This document shows, piece by piece, positions 43,265 to 50,915 of a stretch of 53,358 bases of DNA (the stretch's first letter is position 1; each line of letters starts with the position of its first letter). The stretch is from positions 1 to 53,358 of the forward strand of contig NZ_AWWI01000048.1 in the NCBI RefSeq assembly GCF_002760615.1. Reading direction: 5' to 3'. The position numbers and the translations under genes are program-made. The stretch comes from Puniceibacterium antarcticum (GTDB lineage Bacteria > Pseudomonadota > Alphaproteobacteria > Rhodobacterales > Rhodobacteraceae). The notes beneath the pieces were generated by a model that was not told where the DNA came from, did no database searches, and was given only the letters and a program-made list of their open reading frames with translations.

Positions 43265-44277
43265 GCGAGCCCCTGCTGAAGATCGACCACGTGTCGAAAC
43301 GCTTTACCCGCGACCTTGGCCTGATTCAGCGCGGCCTGGCGCGGCTGACCGGTGGGCGCGGTGTAGAGACGGTGCATGCGCTGACGGATGTGAACCTGTC
43401 GGTCCAGCGGGGCGAGGTTTTGGGCATCGTCGGGGAATCCGGTTGCGGCAAGTCCACCCTTGGGCGCATCGCATCGGGCATCTATGCCGCAACTGAGGGC
43501 AGTGTGACGCTGGACGGGCAGCCCGTGGCGCAGGAACGCGGCGGACGGACACAAAAGCTGACCACCAAGGTGCAGATGATCCATCAGGACCCGTTCGCCA
43601 GCCTGAATCCGCGCATGAAAGTGGGTGAGACGATTGGCGAAGGCCCGCGCCTGAACCATCTGGCTAAGGCTCCTGAGGTGCGTGCGCGCACCAGAGAGTT
43701 GTTGGAACAGGTCGGGCTTGAGGCCACCTATGTGGATCGCTATCCGCACCAGTTTTCGGGCGGTCAGCGGCAGCGCATCGCCATCGCCCGCGCGCTGGCG
43801 ATGAATCCTGAAGTTCTGGTACTGGACGAGGCGGTTGCTTCGCTCGACGTGTCCATTCAGGCGCAGGTGCTGAATGTCTTTACCGATCTGCGCCGCGACC
43901 TGGGTCTGACAGCTTTGTTCATCAGCCATGACCTGTCTGTGGTACGCCATGTCTGTGACCGTGTGGCGATCATGTATCTGGGACGTGTGGTCGAGCTGGC
44001 GGATGCCAGCGTGCTCTATGACAAGCCGCTGCATCCCTACACGGAGGCGCTGTTCGCCTCTGTCCCCACGCTGGGCACCGGGCGCGCGCGGTTCAATCCC
44101 ATCAAGGGCGAAATCCCGTCACCGCTGAATCCTCCATCTGGATGCGCCTTCCATCCGCGCTGTCCGCTGGCAGGCCCGCGATGCCGCGCCGAGGTGCCGA
44201 GACTGAGGGGTACAACTGTCGGACGTGATGTAGCTTGTCACCTTCACGACGGCGGAACAGGAGTTGAAGCCGCATGA
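43261..44277 (+). CDS. Peptide ABC transporter ATP-binding protein (DppF-like)
   Basis: A 338-residue ATPase: Walker A GESGCGKSTLGRIASG, IHQDPFASLNPRMKVGETIG, signature FSGGQRQRIAIARALA, Walker B VLVLDEAVASLDVSIQ (Ala in place of the usual Pro after the Glu), FISHDLSVV and the tail CAFHPRCPLAGPRCR. Pairs with DppD. ATG 43261 overlaps the DppD stop; the longer frame from 43033 is discarded. Confidence 0.93.
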   Translation: MSEPLLKIDHVSKRFTRDLGLIQRGLARLTGGRGVETVHALTDVNLSVQRGEVLGIVGESGCGKSTLGRIASGIYAATEGSVTLDGQPVAQERGGRTQKLTTKVQMIHQDPFASLNPRMKVGETIGEGPRLNHLAKAPEVRARTRELLEQVGLEATYVDRYPHQFSGGQRQRIAIARALAMNPEVLVLDEAVASLDVSIQAQVLNVFTDLRRDLGLTALFISHDLSVVRHVCDRVAIMYLGRVVELADASVLYDKPLHPYTEALFASVPTLGTGRARFNPIKGEIPSPLNPPSGCAFHPRCPLAGPRCRAEVPRLRGTTVGRDVACHLHDGGTGVEAA

Positions 44278-45761
44278 GCGATACGCTGCAGAAATTGATC
44301 GGCCCCATCAACGATGTGCTCTGCGCTGTAAACGCGCTTGAATGGGACGCTCGGGTGATGATGCCACGCGGAGGAGCAGAAACGCGGGGCCATCAGATTG
44401 CAACGCTCAAAGGGTTGGCGCGGGGAATGATCCTAGATCCGGCCCTGCGTGACGCCGCGCTCGAGGCCGCCGAAAGCAGCGATGATCTGACCGCACGCGC
44501 CGGTGCCACCGTCCTTGATGCCCAGAGTTATCATTCCCGCATGCCCGCGGATCTGTTGCGCCGCCGCGCTGAAGGCAGTGCGCTTGCCGGAGCGGTATGG
44601 GCCGAGGCGCGCGCAGCGTCCGATTTCAAGATGTTCCAGCCTTATCTTGAACGTATGGTAGATCTTTGTCGGGAAACGGCCGAGGCCGTCGGCTATGATG
44701 CGCATCCCTACGACGCCATGGTGAACGTGTTCGAACCGGGTGAGACAGCCGCCTCCTTGGATGCGTATTTTAACGAATTGCGGGACGGCATCAGGCCTCT
44801 TCTGGATCAGGCTCTTGGCCGACCACCCCCACGAACCGATTTTCTCTATCGTCACTTCCAGCCCGAGATCCAGAAGGTCTTCGCACATGAAATTGCTGAA
44901 TGGCTGGGCTACGACTTTACCCGCGGGCGGCTGGACACGGCCGTGCATCCCTTCGAGATCAGCCAGACCAGCGGTGATGTTCGCATTACCTCGCGCTGGC
45001 GGGCCGATTATCTGCCGATGTCGATCTTCGGCACCATTCACGAGGTCGGCCATGCGCTCTATGAACAGGGCGCGGGTTCCGAGCTCACGAGGGGAGTCCA
45101 CGCCACTGATCTGATAGGGCTTTACGCCGTGGCGGGCACCAGCTTCGGCATGCACGAAAGCCAGTCGCGACTTCTTGAAAATCATGTGGGACGGACGCCC
45201 GCATTCTGGCGGGTGCACTTCGGGCGGCTTCGTGACCTGTTTCCGGAGCAACTCGGCGATGTGACCGAGAACGAATTTGTCGCCGCAGTTAACCGGGTGG
45301 AGCCTGGTTTCATCCGGGTCGAGGCAGATGAACTGACCTATGATCTCCACATCATGCTGCGCGTTAGATTGGAAATGGCCTTGATGGAGGGCAGCCTTTC
45401 GGTCGCCGACCTGCCTGCGGCCTGGAACGAGGCCATCCAAGCCGATCTGGGGCTCAAGGTGCCAAGCGATGCGATGGGGTGCCTGCAGGACGTGCACTGG
45501 TCGCATGGGTATATGGGATCTTTTCCGACTTATACGATCGGGAATGCGACGGCGGCGCAGGTCCTGAAGCATCTGCGTCAGACCGGTTCTGAGGCGGATG
45601 CATCGGATCCCGCTCTGCTGCGCGCTGCACTGGGGCAGGGTATCTGGCGGCATGGCCGGTCTCGCAGCAGAACCGAATTGCTGGTTTCATTGGATCAATG
45701 CAAGCACGACACTGCGCCCTACCTCGCGTATCTCGCAGCCAAGTTTCACAGCCTCGCCTGA
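44274..45761 (+). CDS. M32-family carboxypeptidase (carboxypeptidase Taq type)
   Basis: A 495-residue cytoplasmic zinc carboxypeptidase. Zinc motif HEVGH at residues 256-260 (IFGTIHEVGHALYEQG), preceded by HPFEISQTSGDVRITSRW and followed by GTSFGMHESQSRLLENHVGR, a conserved M32 signature with the third zinc ligand. Removes C-terminal residues from imported peptides, which explains its place at the end of the importer operon. An IS6-like remnant begins within its last few codons (about 45757), so the natural C-terminus may have been exchanged for HSLA. Confidence 0.92.
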   Translation: MSDTLQKLIGPINDVLCAVNALEWDARVMMPRGGAETRGHQIATLKGLARGMILDPALRDAALEAAESSDDLTARAGATVLDAQSYHSRMPADLLRRRAEGSALAGAVWAEARAASDFKMFQPYLERMVDLCRETAEAVGYDAHPYDAMVNVFEPGETAASLDAYFNELRDGIRPLLDQALGRPPPRTDFLYRHFQPEIQKVFAHEIAEWLGYDFTRGRLDTAVHPFEISQTSGDVRITSRWRADYLPMSIFGTIHEVGHALYEQGAGSELTRGVHATDLIGLYAVAGTSFGMHESQSRLLENHVGRTPAFWRVHFGRLRDLFPEQLGDVTENEFVAAVNRVEPGFIRVEADELTYDLHIMLRVRLEMALMEGSLSVADLPAAWNEAIQADLGLKVPSDAMGCLQDVHWSHGYMGSFPTYTIGNATAAQVLKHLRQTGSEADASDPALLRAALGQGIWRHGRSRSRTELLVSLDQCKHDTAPYLAYLAAKFHSLA

Positions 45762-45925
45762 AGGGCTTCCAGTTCCCTCGGTCCATCAGCTGTTATGCCA
45801 TCTGGGGCGTACCATCGGTTTGGCCCGAGCCTGCGCGATCTCGACGATCTTTTGGCCGAACGGGGCGTAATCCACTCGTATGAAAGCATCAGGGTGTGGT
45901 GTCAGCGGTTCTGAACGCAGATAGC
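45757..45925 (+). pseudogene. IS6-like transposase N-terminal remnant
   Basis: Reading across one frameshift: LKGFQFPRSISCYAIW, then YHRFGLSLRDLDDLLAERGV and YESIRVWCQRF, a TGA, TQIA. This is the N-terminal part of the IS6-like subgroup (F..R.SLRDVEDLLAERG...SYET.R.W). It ends at about 45925 where urtE sequence begins, so its insertion or a deletion removed the start of urtE and the rest of a urt cluster. Confidence 0.7.
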
Positions 45926-46389
45926 GGCCAATAGCCTATGTGCCGCAGGGGCGGATGATCTTTTCGTCGATGACGGTGCAGGAAAACATTGAAACCGGCC
46001 TTACCGTCACCGGAACCAGCAAGGTGCCAGGCGACATCTACGAGCTGTTTCCTGTCCTGCTTGAGATGAGGTCACGCCGCGGTGGCAACCTGTCGGGCGG
46101 ACAGCAGCAGCAGCTCGCGATTGCGCGGGCACTGGCCTCCAACCCCAAGGTCCTTTTGTTGGACGAACCGACCGAGGGCATACAGCCGTCGATCATCCGC
46201 GACATGGCACGCACCCTGCGCAAGATCCGCGATCAGAAGGGGCTGACCATCGTCGTGTCCGAACAGGTGCTCAGCTTTGCACTGGATGTGGCGGACCGGG
46301 TCATCGTGATCGAGAACGGCACCTTTGTGCATGACGCCCCCCGCGCCGGGCTGGACGAGGCAACAGTGTCTAAATTCCTATCCGTTTGA
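45925..46389 (+). pseudogene. urtE: Urea ABC transporter ATP-binding protein UrtE, 5'-truncated
   Basis: Frame from [20 protein letters not shown] on, with signature [20 protein letters not shown], Walker [21 protein letters not shown] and the switch region [20 protein letters not shown]. LivF-type ATPase of the UrtE kind (EGIQPSII). The first 75-80 residues with Walker A are missing, so ATP binding is lost even if translated from GTG 45940. In many alphaproteobacteria urtABCDE precedes fmdA-fmdB; here only the tail is left. Confidence 0.82.
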
Positions 46390-46421
46390 ATTTCTTACCA
46401 ACCAGAAAGAAAGGACATTCC

Positions 46422-47651
46422 ATGACTGATACGTTGATTTCGGTGGACCTGAGCGAGAGCCCGCACACCAATGAAAACGTGCACAACCGCTGGCATCCCG
46501 ACATCCCCATCAATGTCTGGGTCGAACCCGGCGACGATTTCCGGATCGAAACATACGACTGGACCGGCGGACAGATCAAGAATGACGACGACGCGTCAGA
46601 CGTGCGGGACGTAGAACTTCAGCAAGTACACTACCTCTCTGGCCCCATAGGGGTCAAGGGCGCGCAGCCCGGGGACCTTCTGGTGGTCGAGATCCTGGAT
46701 ATCGGCGCGGTCGAAGAGATGAACTGGGGTTTCAACGGCTTATTTTCCAAGAAGAATGGCGGCGGGTTCCTCACGGATCATTTCCCGCAGGCCCAAAAAT
46801 CTATCTGGGATTTCGACGGCATGTTCACCAAATCGCGCCACGTGCCAGGTGTGAAATATGCAGGTCTCATCCACCCGGGCCTGATCGGCCGCCTGCCGGA
46901 CCGTGCGATGCTGGACATGTGGAACACCCGCGAAAGCAAACTGGTCGCGACCAACCCCAATCGGGTGCCACCCCTCGCCGAACTTCCGAATACCCAGAGC
47001 GCGCACATGGGCGCCATGAAGGGCGACGCCCGCGAAAAGGCCGCGATGGAGGCCGCGCGCACCGTGCCGCCGCGCGAACATGGCGGCAATTGCGACATCA
47101 AGGACCTCAGCCGCGGCTGCAAGATCTACTTCCCGGTCTATGTGGACGGCGCCGGCCTTTCGATGGGCGATCTGCACTTCAGCCAGGGTGATGGCGAGAT
47201 CACATTTTGCGGTGCGATCGAGATGGCGGGCTGGCTGCACATCAAGGTCGAGGTGATCAAGGACGGGATGGCCAAGTATGGAGTGAAGAACCCAATCTTC
47301 AAGCCCTCACAGATCAAACCGGTCTATGACGACTACTTGATCTTCGAAGGCATTTCGGTGGATGAGACGGGCGCACAGCATTACCTCGACGTGAACGTGG
47401 CCTATCGTCAGGCTTGCCTGAATGCCATCGAGTACCTCAAGAAGTTTGGCTACACTGGCGCGCAGGCTTATTCAATCCTCGGAACCGCGCCGATCCAGGG
47501 CCATATTTCAGGTGTCGTGGACATTCCAAACGCCTGCGCCACGCTGTGGCTGCCAAATGACATCTTTGAATGGGACATGATGCCGAACGCCAACGGCCCG
47601 ACCAAATACCTCGACGGCTCGGTCGACATGCCGATGGCGCCGGATCTGTAA
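46422..47651 (+). CDS. fmdA: Formamidase, FmdA
   Basis: Hydrolyses formamide (and related short amides) to formate and ammonia in the cytoplasm. 409 residues of the FmdA/AmdA family: HNRWHPDIPINVWVEPGDDF, GPIGVKGAQPGDLLVVEILD, KYAGLIHPGLIGRLPD, the PREHGGNCDIKDLSRGCKIY block with its conserved Cys, and the C-terminal AYSILGTAPIQGHISGVVDI. AAAGGA precedes ATG 46422; the frame begins at 46386. Follows truncated urtE by 32 bases and has lost its original upstream promoter region. Confidence 0.94.
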   Translation: MTDTLISVDLSESPHTNENVHNRWHPDIPINVWVEPGDDFRIETYDWTGGQIKNDDDASDVRDVELQQVHYLSGPIGVKGAQPGDLLVVEILDIGAVEEMNWGFNGLFSKKNGGGFLTDHFPQAQKSIWDFDGMFTKSRHVPGVKYAGLIHPGLIGRLPDRAMLDMWNTRESKLVATNPNRVPPLAELPNTQSAHMGAMKGDAREKAAMEAARTVPPREHGGNCDIKDLSRGCKIYFPVYVDGAGLSMGDLHFSQGDGEITFCGAIEMAGWLHIKVEVIKDGMAKYGVKNPIFKPSQIKPVYDDYLIFEGISVDETGAQHYLDVNVAYRQACLNAIEYLKKFGYTGAQAYSILGTAPIQGHISGVVDIPNACATLWLPNDIFEWDMMPNANGPTKYLDGSVDMPMAPDL

Positions 47652-47657
47652 ATCCTT

Positions 47658-47682
47658 TGGCGGTCCCGAAACGGGTCCGCCA
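47658..47682 (+). terminator. Hairpin between fmdA and fmdB
   Basis: TGGCGG / CCGCCA and CCCG / CGGG stems around an AAA loop with one T-T mismatch, followed by TCTTTT. Looks like a leaky terminator or mRNA-processing stem that separates fmdA from fmdB. Confidence 0.6.
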
Positions 47683-47707
47683 GTCTTTTGATACAGGAGC
47701 CTGTGAC

Positions 47708-48040
47708 ATGCCCTTTTACGACTACTGGTGCGGCGACTGCGGACCCTTCACCGCCTTTGCATCGCTTGCAAATTTCGCTGAGCCCTCCGACTGCCCCCAC
47801 TACGAACAACACGCTCCGCGCGTTCTGATTACCGCCCCGCGCATCGCCGGGATGAATTCCGAGCGTCGTACCGCGTTCGAGACCAACGAACGCAGTGCCG
47901 ACAGCCCCAAACGCTCCTCGGCGCACGGGCCGGGGTGCGGCTGCTGTTCGTCGGGTGCCAAGGTCAGCTCGAAAACTCTGGTGCGCCCCGACGGATCAAA
48001 AAGCTTCCCGAGCAAGCGACCTTGGATGATTTCGCACTGA
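47708..48040 (+). CDS. fmdB: FmdB-family zinc-ribbon protein
   Basis: A 110-residue protein with the FmdB zinc ribbon at the N-terminus: PFYDYWCGDCGPFTAF, then CPHYEQHAPRVL. The C-terminal part has CGCCSS, a further Cys cluster. FmdB proteins accompany formamidase and are thought to regulate it. ATG 47708 chosen because the ribbon begins there. In this copy the second half of the usual CxxC pair reads DCPHYEQ, that is only one Cys; the zinc site may be altered. Confidence 0.85.
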   Translation: MPFYDYWCGDCGPFTAFASLANFAEPSDCPHYEQHAPRVLITAPRIAGMNSERRTAFETNERSADSPKRSSAHGPGCGCCSSGAKVSSKTLVRPDGSKSFPSKRPWMISH

Positions 48041-48081
48041 CGAATTGGCAATACTCCCATTTTTCAACGGTTTCGGTCGTA

Positions 48082-49090
48082 GAGGCGTTGTTGCGCAATT
48101 CACGCTTGAGGCATGACAGCCCCTTTCCCCATTGGGCTCACGCCACGCGAACGATTTCGGCGGTGCCGAGTGCCTTAAAGCGATTGATGAGTGCGACGCG
48201 GATCTGGATTGCGGCGGCTTGGCGGTCCGGGTCTCTTGCGGCTCTGCGTTCGCCGAAGGCCTTTAGACACCGCATCTTCGCCTTAATGCGGCTTCGGAAC
48301 TTGTATCCGGTCCAGCGCTTCCAGAACGCCAGTCCATAGCGTCGAGGGGCGTGCAGGATTTGGTTTCGTGTTCGGGCTGCTGGACAGGCTTCCTTCCAAG
48401 ACCGACCATTCTTGCGGATCGGGATGATCGCTGTGGCTTGGCGGTCTATGATGGCGGTGTGGCAGCGGCGCTTATCATAAGTGCCATCAGCGGTCACCGT
48501 GCCTATCTCTTCGCTTTCGGGGATTTGACCGAGCAGCTCTGGCAAGACCGGGCTGTCGCCGTCGCTGCTGGGGGTGAATTCTACCGCCCGGATGTCCGAG
48601 GTGGTGGTATCCATTGCCGGATGCACCTTGGGCCATCTGCGTCGGCCCTGAACGCCGTGCTTTCGGGCCTGCCACTCGCCATCACCGAGAAATTGATCCC
48701 GGTGCTGTCCCTTGCTCGACAGTTCATCGCGTAGCAATGTCCAGAGAGGGGACGAGCAGGTTCAAGGGGCCAACGGCGCAGCGATACGGAATCTGGACGC
48801 CCAACGTCTTCTGCCGTCGGCACAAGGTGGTGTAGTCGGCCACAGCCCAGTTCAGGTCAGCCATCTTCAGCAGGCTGGCCACCATCCCTGTTGTGTGCCG
48901 GAGCGGCAGCTTGAACTTGCCCGGGGCTCCACCCTTTCAGGGCGGAATTGGTCCCCGGACCAATTCCGGGACGCCCTTCACCCTTGATCGCCAGGCAAAA
49001 CTGGATTGCATCATCCGAGAACACCGCAGGCCGGCCGGGGCTGCCGTCAGGCTGTGCGAGCCAGGTCATGTCCTTGCCCAACCACCCTCT
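48082..49090 (-). pseudogene. IS5-family transposase remnant A, broken by a hairpin insertion
   Basis: Pieces on the minus strand in order: DMTWLAQPDGSPGRPAVFSD, DAIQFCLAIKG, a roughly 62-base palindromic insertion, then in other frames the PLRHTTGMVA part, PELGCGRL, VDSTG-like part, GEWQARKHGVQGRRRWPKVH, VTADGTYDKRRCH (second catalytic Asp) and RSRIKAKMRCLKAFGERRAA before the stop at 48138. The third catalytic residue region reads RIKAKM where family members have RIEAKM, so the Glu is gone. The terminal repeat GAGGCGTTGTTGCGCAATTC is at 48082-48101; the other end and N-terminus are missing at about 49090. Confidence 0.8.
48917..48981. repeat. Palindromic insertion inside the IS5 transposase gene
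   Basis: Between the codons for AIKG and FKLPLRH-like sequence there are about 62 extra bases. Their core is GGAATTGGTCC-CC-GGACCAATTCC (11-base perfect arms), extended outward by GGGC / GCCC with a bulge. The insertion shifts the frame. It looks like a small palindromic mobile repeat (REP/MITE-like). Confidence 0.6.
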
Positions 49091-49127
49091 CACGCATGCG
49101 TGCGATGCCGGGCAACGGATCAGCAGG

Positions 49128-49149
49128 GAGCCGCGCGGGCGCGCGGCTC
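49128..49149. repeat. Perfect GC hairpin
   Basis: GAGCCGCGCG / CGCGCGGCTC, 10-base arms with a 2-base GG centre, just outside the truncated end of IS5 remnant A. Confidence 0.5.
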
Positions 49150-49179
49150 ACATGACCCAAAAGTCAGGGCAGGGGATCG

Positions 49180-49199
49180 GCGCGGGCTCTGGCCCGCGC
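49180..49199. repeat. Perfect GC hairpin
   Basis: GCGCGGGC / GCCCGCGC, 8-base arms with a TCTG loop, directly next to the CACCCC repeat. Confidence 0.5.
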
Positions 49200-49200
49200 T

Positions 49201-49223
49201 CACCCCCACCCCCACCCCCACCC
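49201..49223 (-). repeat. CACCCC tandem repeat; G-quadruplex motif on the minus strand
   Basis: CACCCC repeated nearly four times. The minus strand reads GGG-T-GGGGG-T-GGGGG-T-GGGGG, four G runs with single-base loops, an ideal quadruplex motif. Confidence 0.6.
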
Positions 49224-49527
49224 TGGCATTTTTCATGAGTTGGTCCGCCCAACAGACCTGCCCCCGAAAGTCAAAAGACAAGCGCCGCTGCGCGTCGTCT
49301 CCGACAGGGGCCGTGTCCTCGGCCCAAGGCCTGCGGGCCGCCCCCCCTGTCTGCGATCCTTTGACTGTCCGTGTCAGGCCCGTGGGTCGGGCTTCGCCCT
49401 CCCCCCTCTATTCCGCCGAAAACATGGTTTTCGCCAGATCAGATTGGGGAGGCCAAGCCCAACGGCGGAAGGAGGGCACCAAGCTCCACCCTCAGCAGCA
49501 ACACGAAAGGAAAGCCCTCGCAACGCT
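49224..49527. other. GC-rich stretch without a gene
   Basis: About 300 bases. Nested inverted repeats GTCAAA (49270-49275) / TTTGAC (49360-49365) and GACAGGGG (49313-49320) / CCCCTGTC (49344-49351) could fold into one long arm. No frame with a known domain. Confidence 0.4.
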
Positions 49528-50091
49528 GCCCGTGATCTCGACGGCTCTGATTTCCAGTGTTCGCTCATCGATACCAATGTGGATTTTGCGCCAGACACTT
49601 TGTTTTGGGCCGCAATGCTTGCGGGCGTTCCACTCGCCTTCCCCTTTCGACCTTGATGCCGGTGCTGTCGATCAGAAGATGTAGCGGGCCTTTCGAGCCG
49701 CGATACGGGATGTTGACCTCAAGCATCCTCTGCCGTCGGCAGGTGGTGCTGAAGTCAGGCACGGGCCAGTCCAGACCCGTCTGTCGCAGAAGACTTTCCA
49801 CAAACCCAGTCGTCTGGCGAAGCGCCATCCCGAAAAGCACTTTCATGGTCAAGCAAGTCTGGATCGCGGCATCACTGAAGGTCCGCGGTCTGCCCCTCTT
49901 TCCGGAAGGTTCGGCATCCCAGTCCATCTCGGGGTCGAACCAGATCGTCAGTGACCTGCGGCGCTTCAGCGCCGCATTATAACCATCCCAGTTCGTCGTC
50001 TTGTAGGTCGGTGATGTCGGTTTGCTCATGCGGGCCAGCTACCACACTGGCTTCACGACATGAATCCCTCCTGAATTTGTGCACCACAGCC
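49528..50091 (-). pseudogene. IS5-family transposase remnant B, frameshifted and truncated
   Basis: From ATG 50029: SKPTSPTYKTTNWDGYNAAL, TIWFDPEMDWDAEPSGKRGR, FSDAAIQTCLTMKVLFGMAL and GPLHLLIDSTGIKVE (first catalytic Asp). One extra A after GTCGAA shifts the frame; beyond it GEWNARKHCGPKQSVWRKIH and GIDERTLEIRAVEITGS continue until homology stops at about 49528, before the second Asp. The terminal repeat GGCTGTGGTGCACAAATTC (minus strand) ends at 50091. Same family as remnant A and as the element end at 1-60. Confidence 0.85.
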
Positions 50092-50372
50092 GAGCGAAAG
50101 CAGTAATCGCAGTGGTTTCACTGAATTAATCTTTCACAATTTTGGTGCGAAAAATCTTATCAACCACAGCACATTGATTCAAGATATATACGATCCCACT
50201 GATATTAATATATTACTGGACATATAAAATGAATAATTTTTTATGATTTTGTACGACTTTTTTCTGTTGACAGTTCGTAAGTCTAATCTGAAATTAGAGA
50301 TAAAGAATACTCAAAAAATTCTTCGAATCGACACTTACAATTTAGCCCCTTTACTCATTCTTGGAGACAGCA
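50092..50372 (+). promoter_or_regulatory. AT-rich upstream region of the GH18/lipase cassette
   Basis: About 280 bases, far richer in A+T than anything else in the window. TTGACA at 50267-50272 with AAATTA at 50291-50296 (18-base spacer) is the best promoter candidate. GGAG at 50362-50365 is the ribosome site for the ATG at 50373. The composition suggests recent acquisition and possible silencing by nucleoid proteins. Confidence 0.5.
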
Positions 50373-50915
50373 ATGGCTTATATTTCGTCTTGTGAGATTC
50401 TCGCACAAAACCTCGTTCCAACACAGATTATTCCATCGGGCCCGCAGAATCCGTTTCTTGTTCAAGGATATTTCGTGCAAATGTCTTTGGTCTCTGGGAA
50501 TTCAGTCAATTTCAACCTAATTTTCAATGAAACGACTGACTTTACGCAAGGGCTGGGCCAGAGGGCGCTTCAGGCACAAATGATTGATGCAAAAGGTAAT
50601 GTTGGAATATATTCGCAGTTTTTTGCATCGACCGGGCGTGGATTTCTTGGACAAACGATTTTTGCAGGCCAAACCCTGATCTATGGCGTGCAATGTATTC
50701 CCGGACTTGTCGGAGCAGATTTAGATGCAACGCTTCTGCCGCAAGCTGGAACTGGATGGCGCGGCACCGTGCGATTGGAAGGCGCACCCAGCGGTTCCAT
50801 TATTGCCACCGCAACCCAGAGACTTGTCTATTATACTGGACCCAATCCGCTCAAAGATTCTGTGATCACGGCATCGGTCTATGGTGTTCCCGCTGCCAGC
50901 GGAACCTTAATATGA
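50373..50915 (+). CDS. Unknown 180-residue beta-rich protein, first gene of the cassette
   Basis: Not recognised. The protein begins MAYISSCEILAQNLVPTQII and is rich in alternating hydrophobic/polar stretches, Gly, Gln, Asn and Thr (FLVQGYFVQMSLVSGNSVNF; GWRGTVRLEGAPSGSIIATA), suggesting an all-beta domain. No signal peptide, no membrane segment, one Cys near each end of the N-terminal half. GGAG seven bases before the ATG at 50373 decides the start. The stop overlaps the ATG of the GH18-like gene (ATGA), so the two are co-translated. It may be a structural, binding or delivery partner of the two enzymes. Confidence 0.75.
   Translation: MAYISSCEILAQNLVPTQIIPSGPQNPFLVQGYFVQMSLVSGNSVNFNLIFNETTDFTQGLGQRALQAQMIDAKGNVGIYSQFFASTGRGFLGQTIFAGQTLIYGVQCIPGLVGADLDATLLPQAGTGWRGTVRLEGAPSGSIIATATQRLVYYTGPNPLKDSVITASVYGVPAASGTLI

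Noticed and set aside
44433-45653. 406-codon minus-strand frame
   Set aside because: Antisense to the M32 carboxypeptidase gene, which carries the HEVGH motif.
49201-49223. Telomere-like or CRISPR-like repeat
   Set aside because: Only four 6-base units without spacers; better described as a G-quadruplex-forming tandem repeat. No CRISPR array was seen anywhere in the window.
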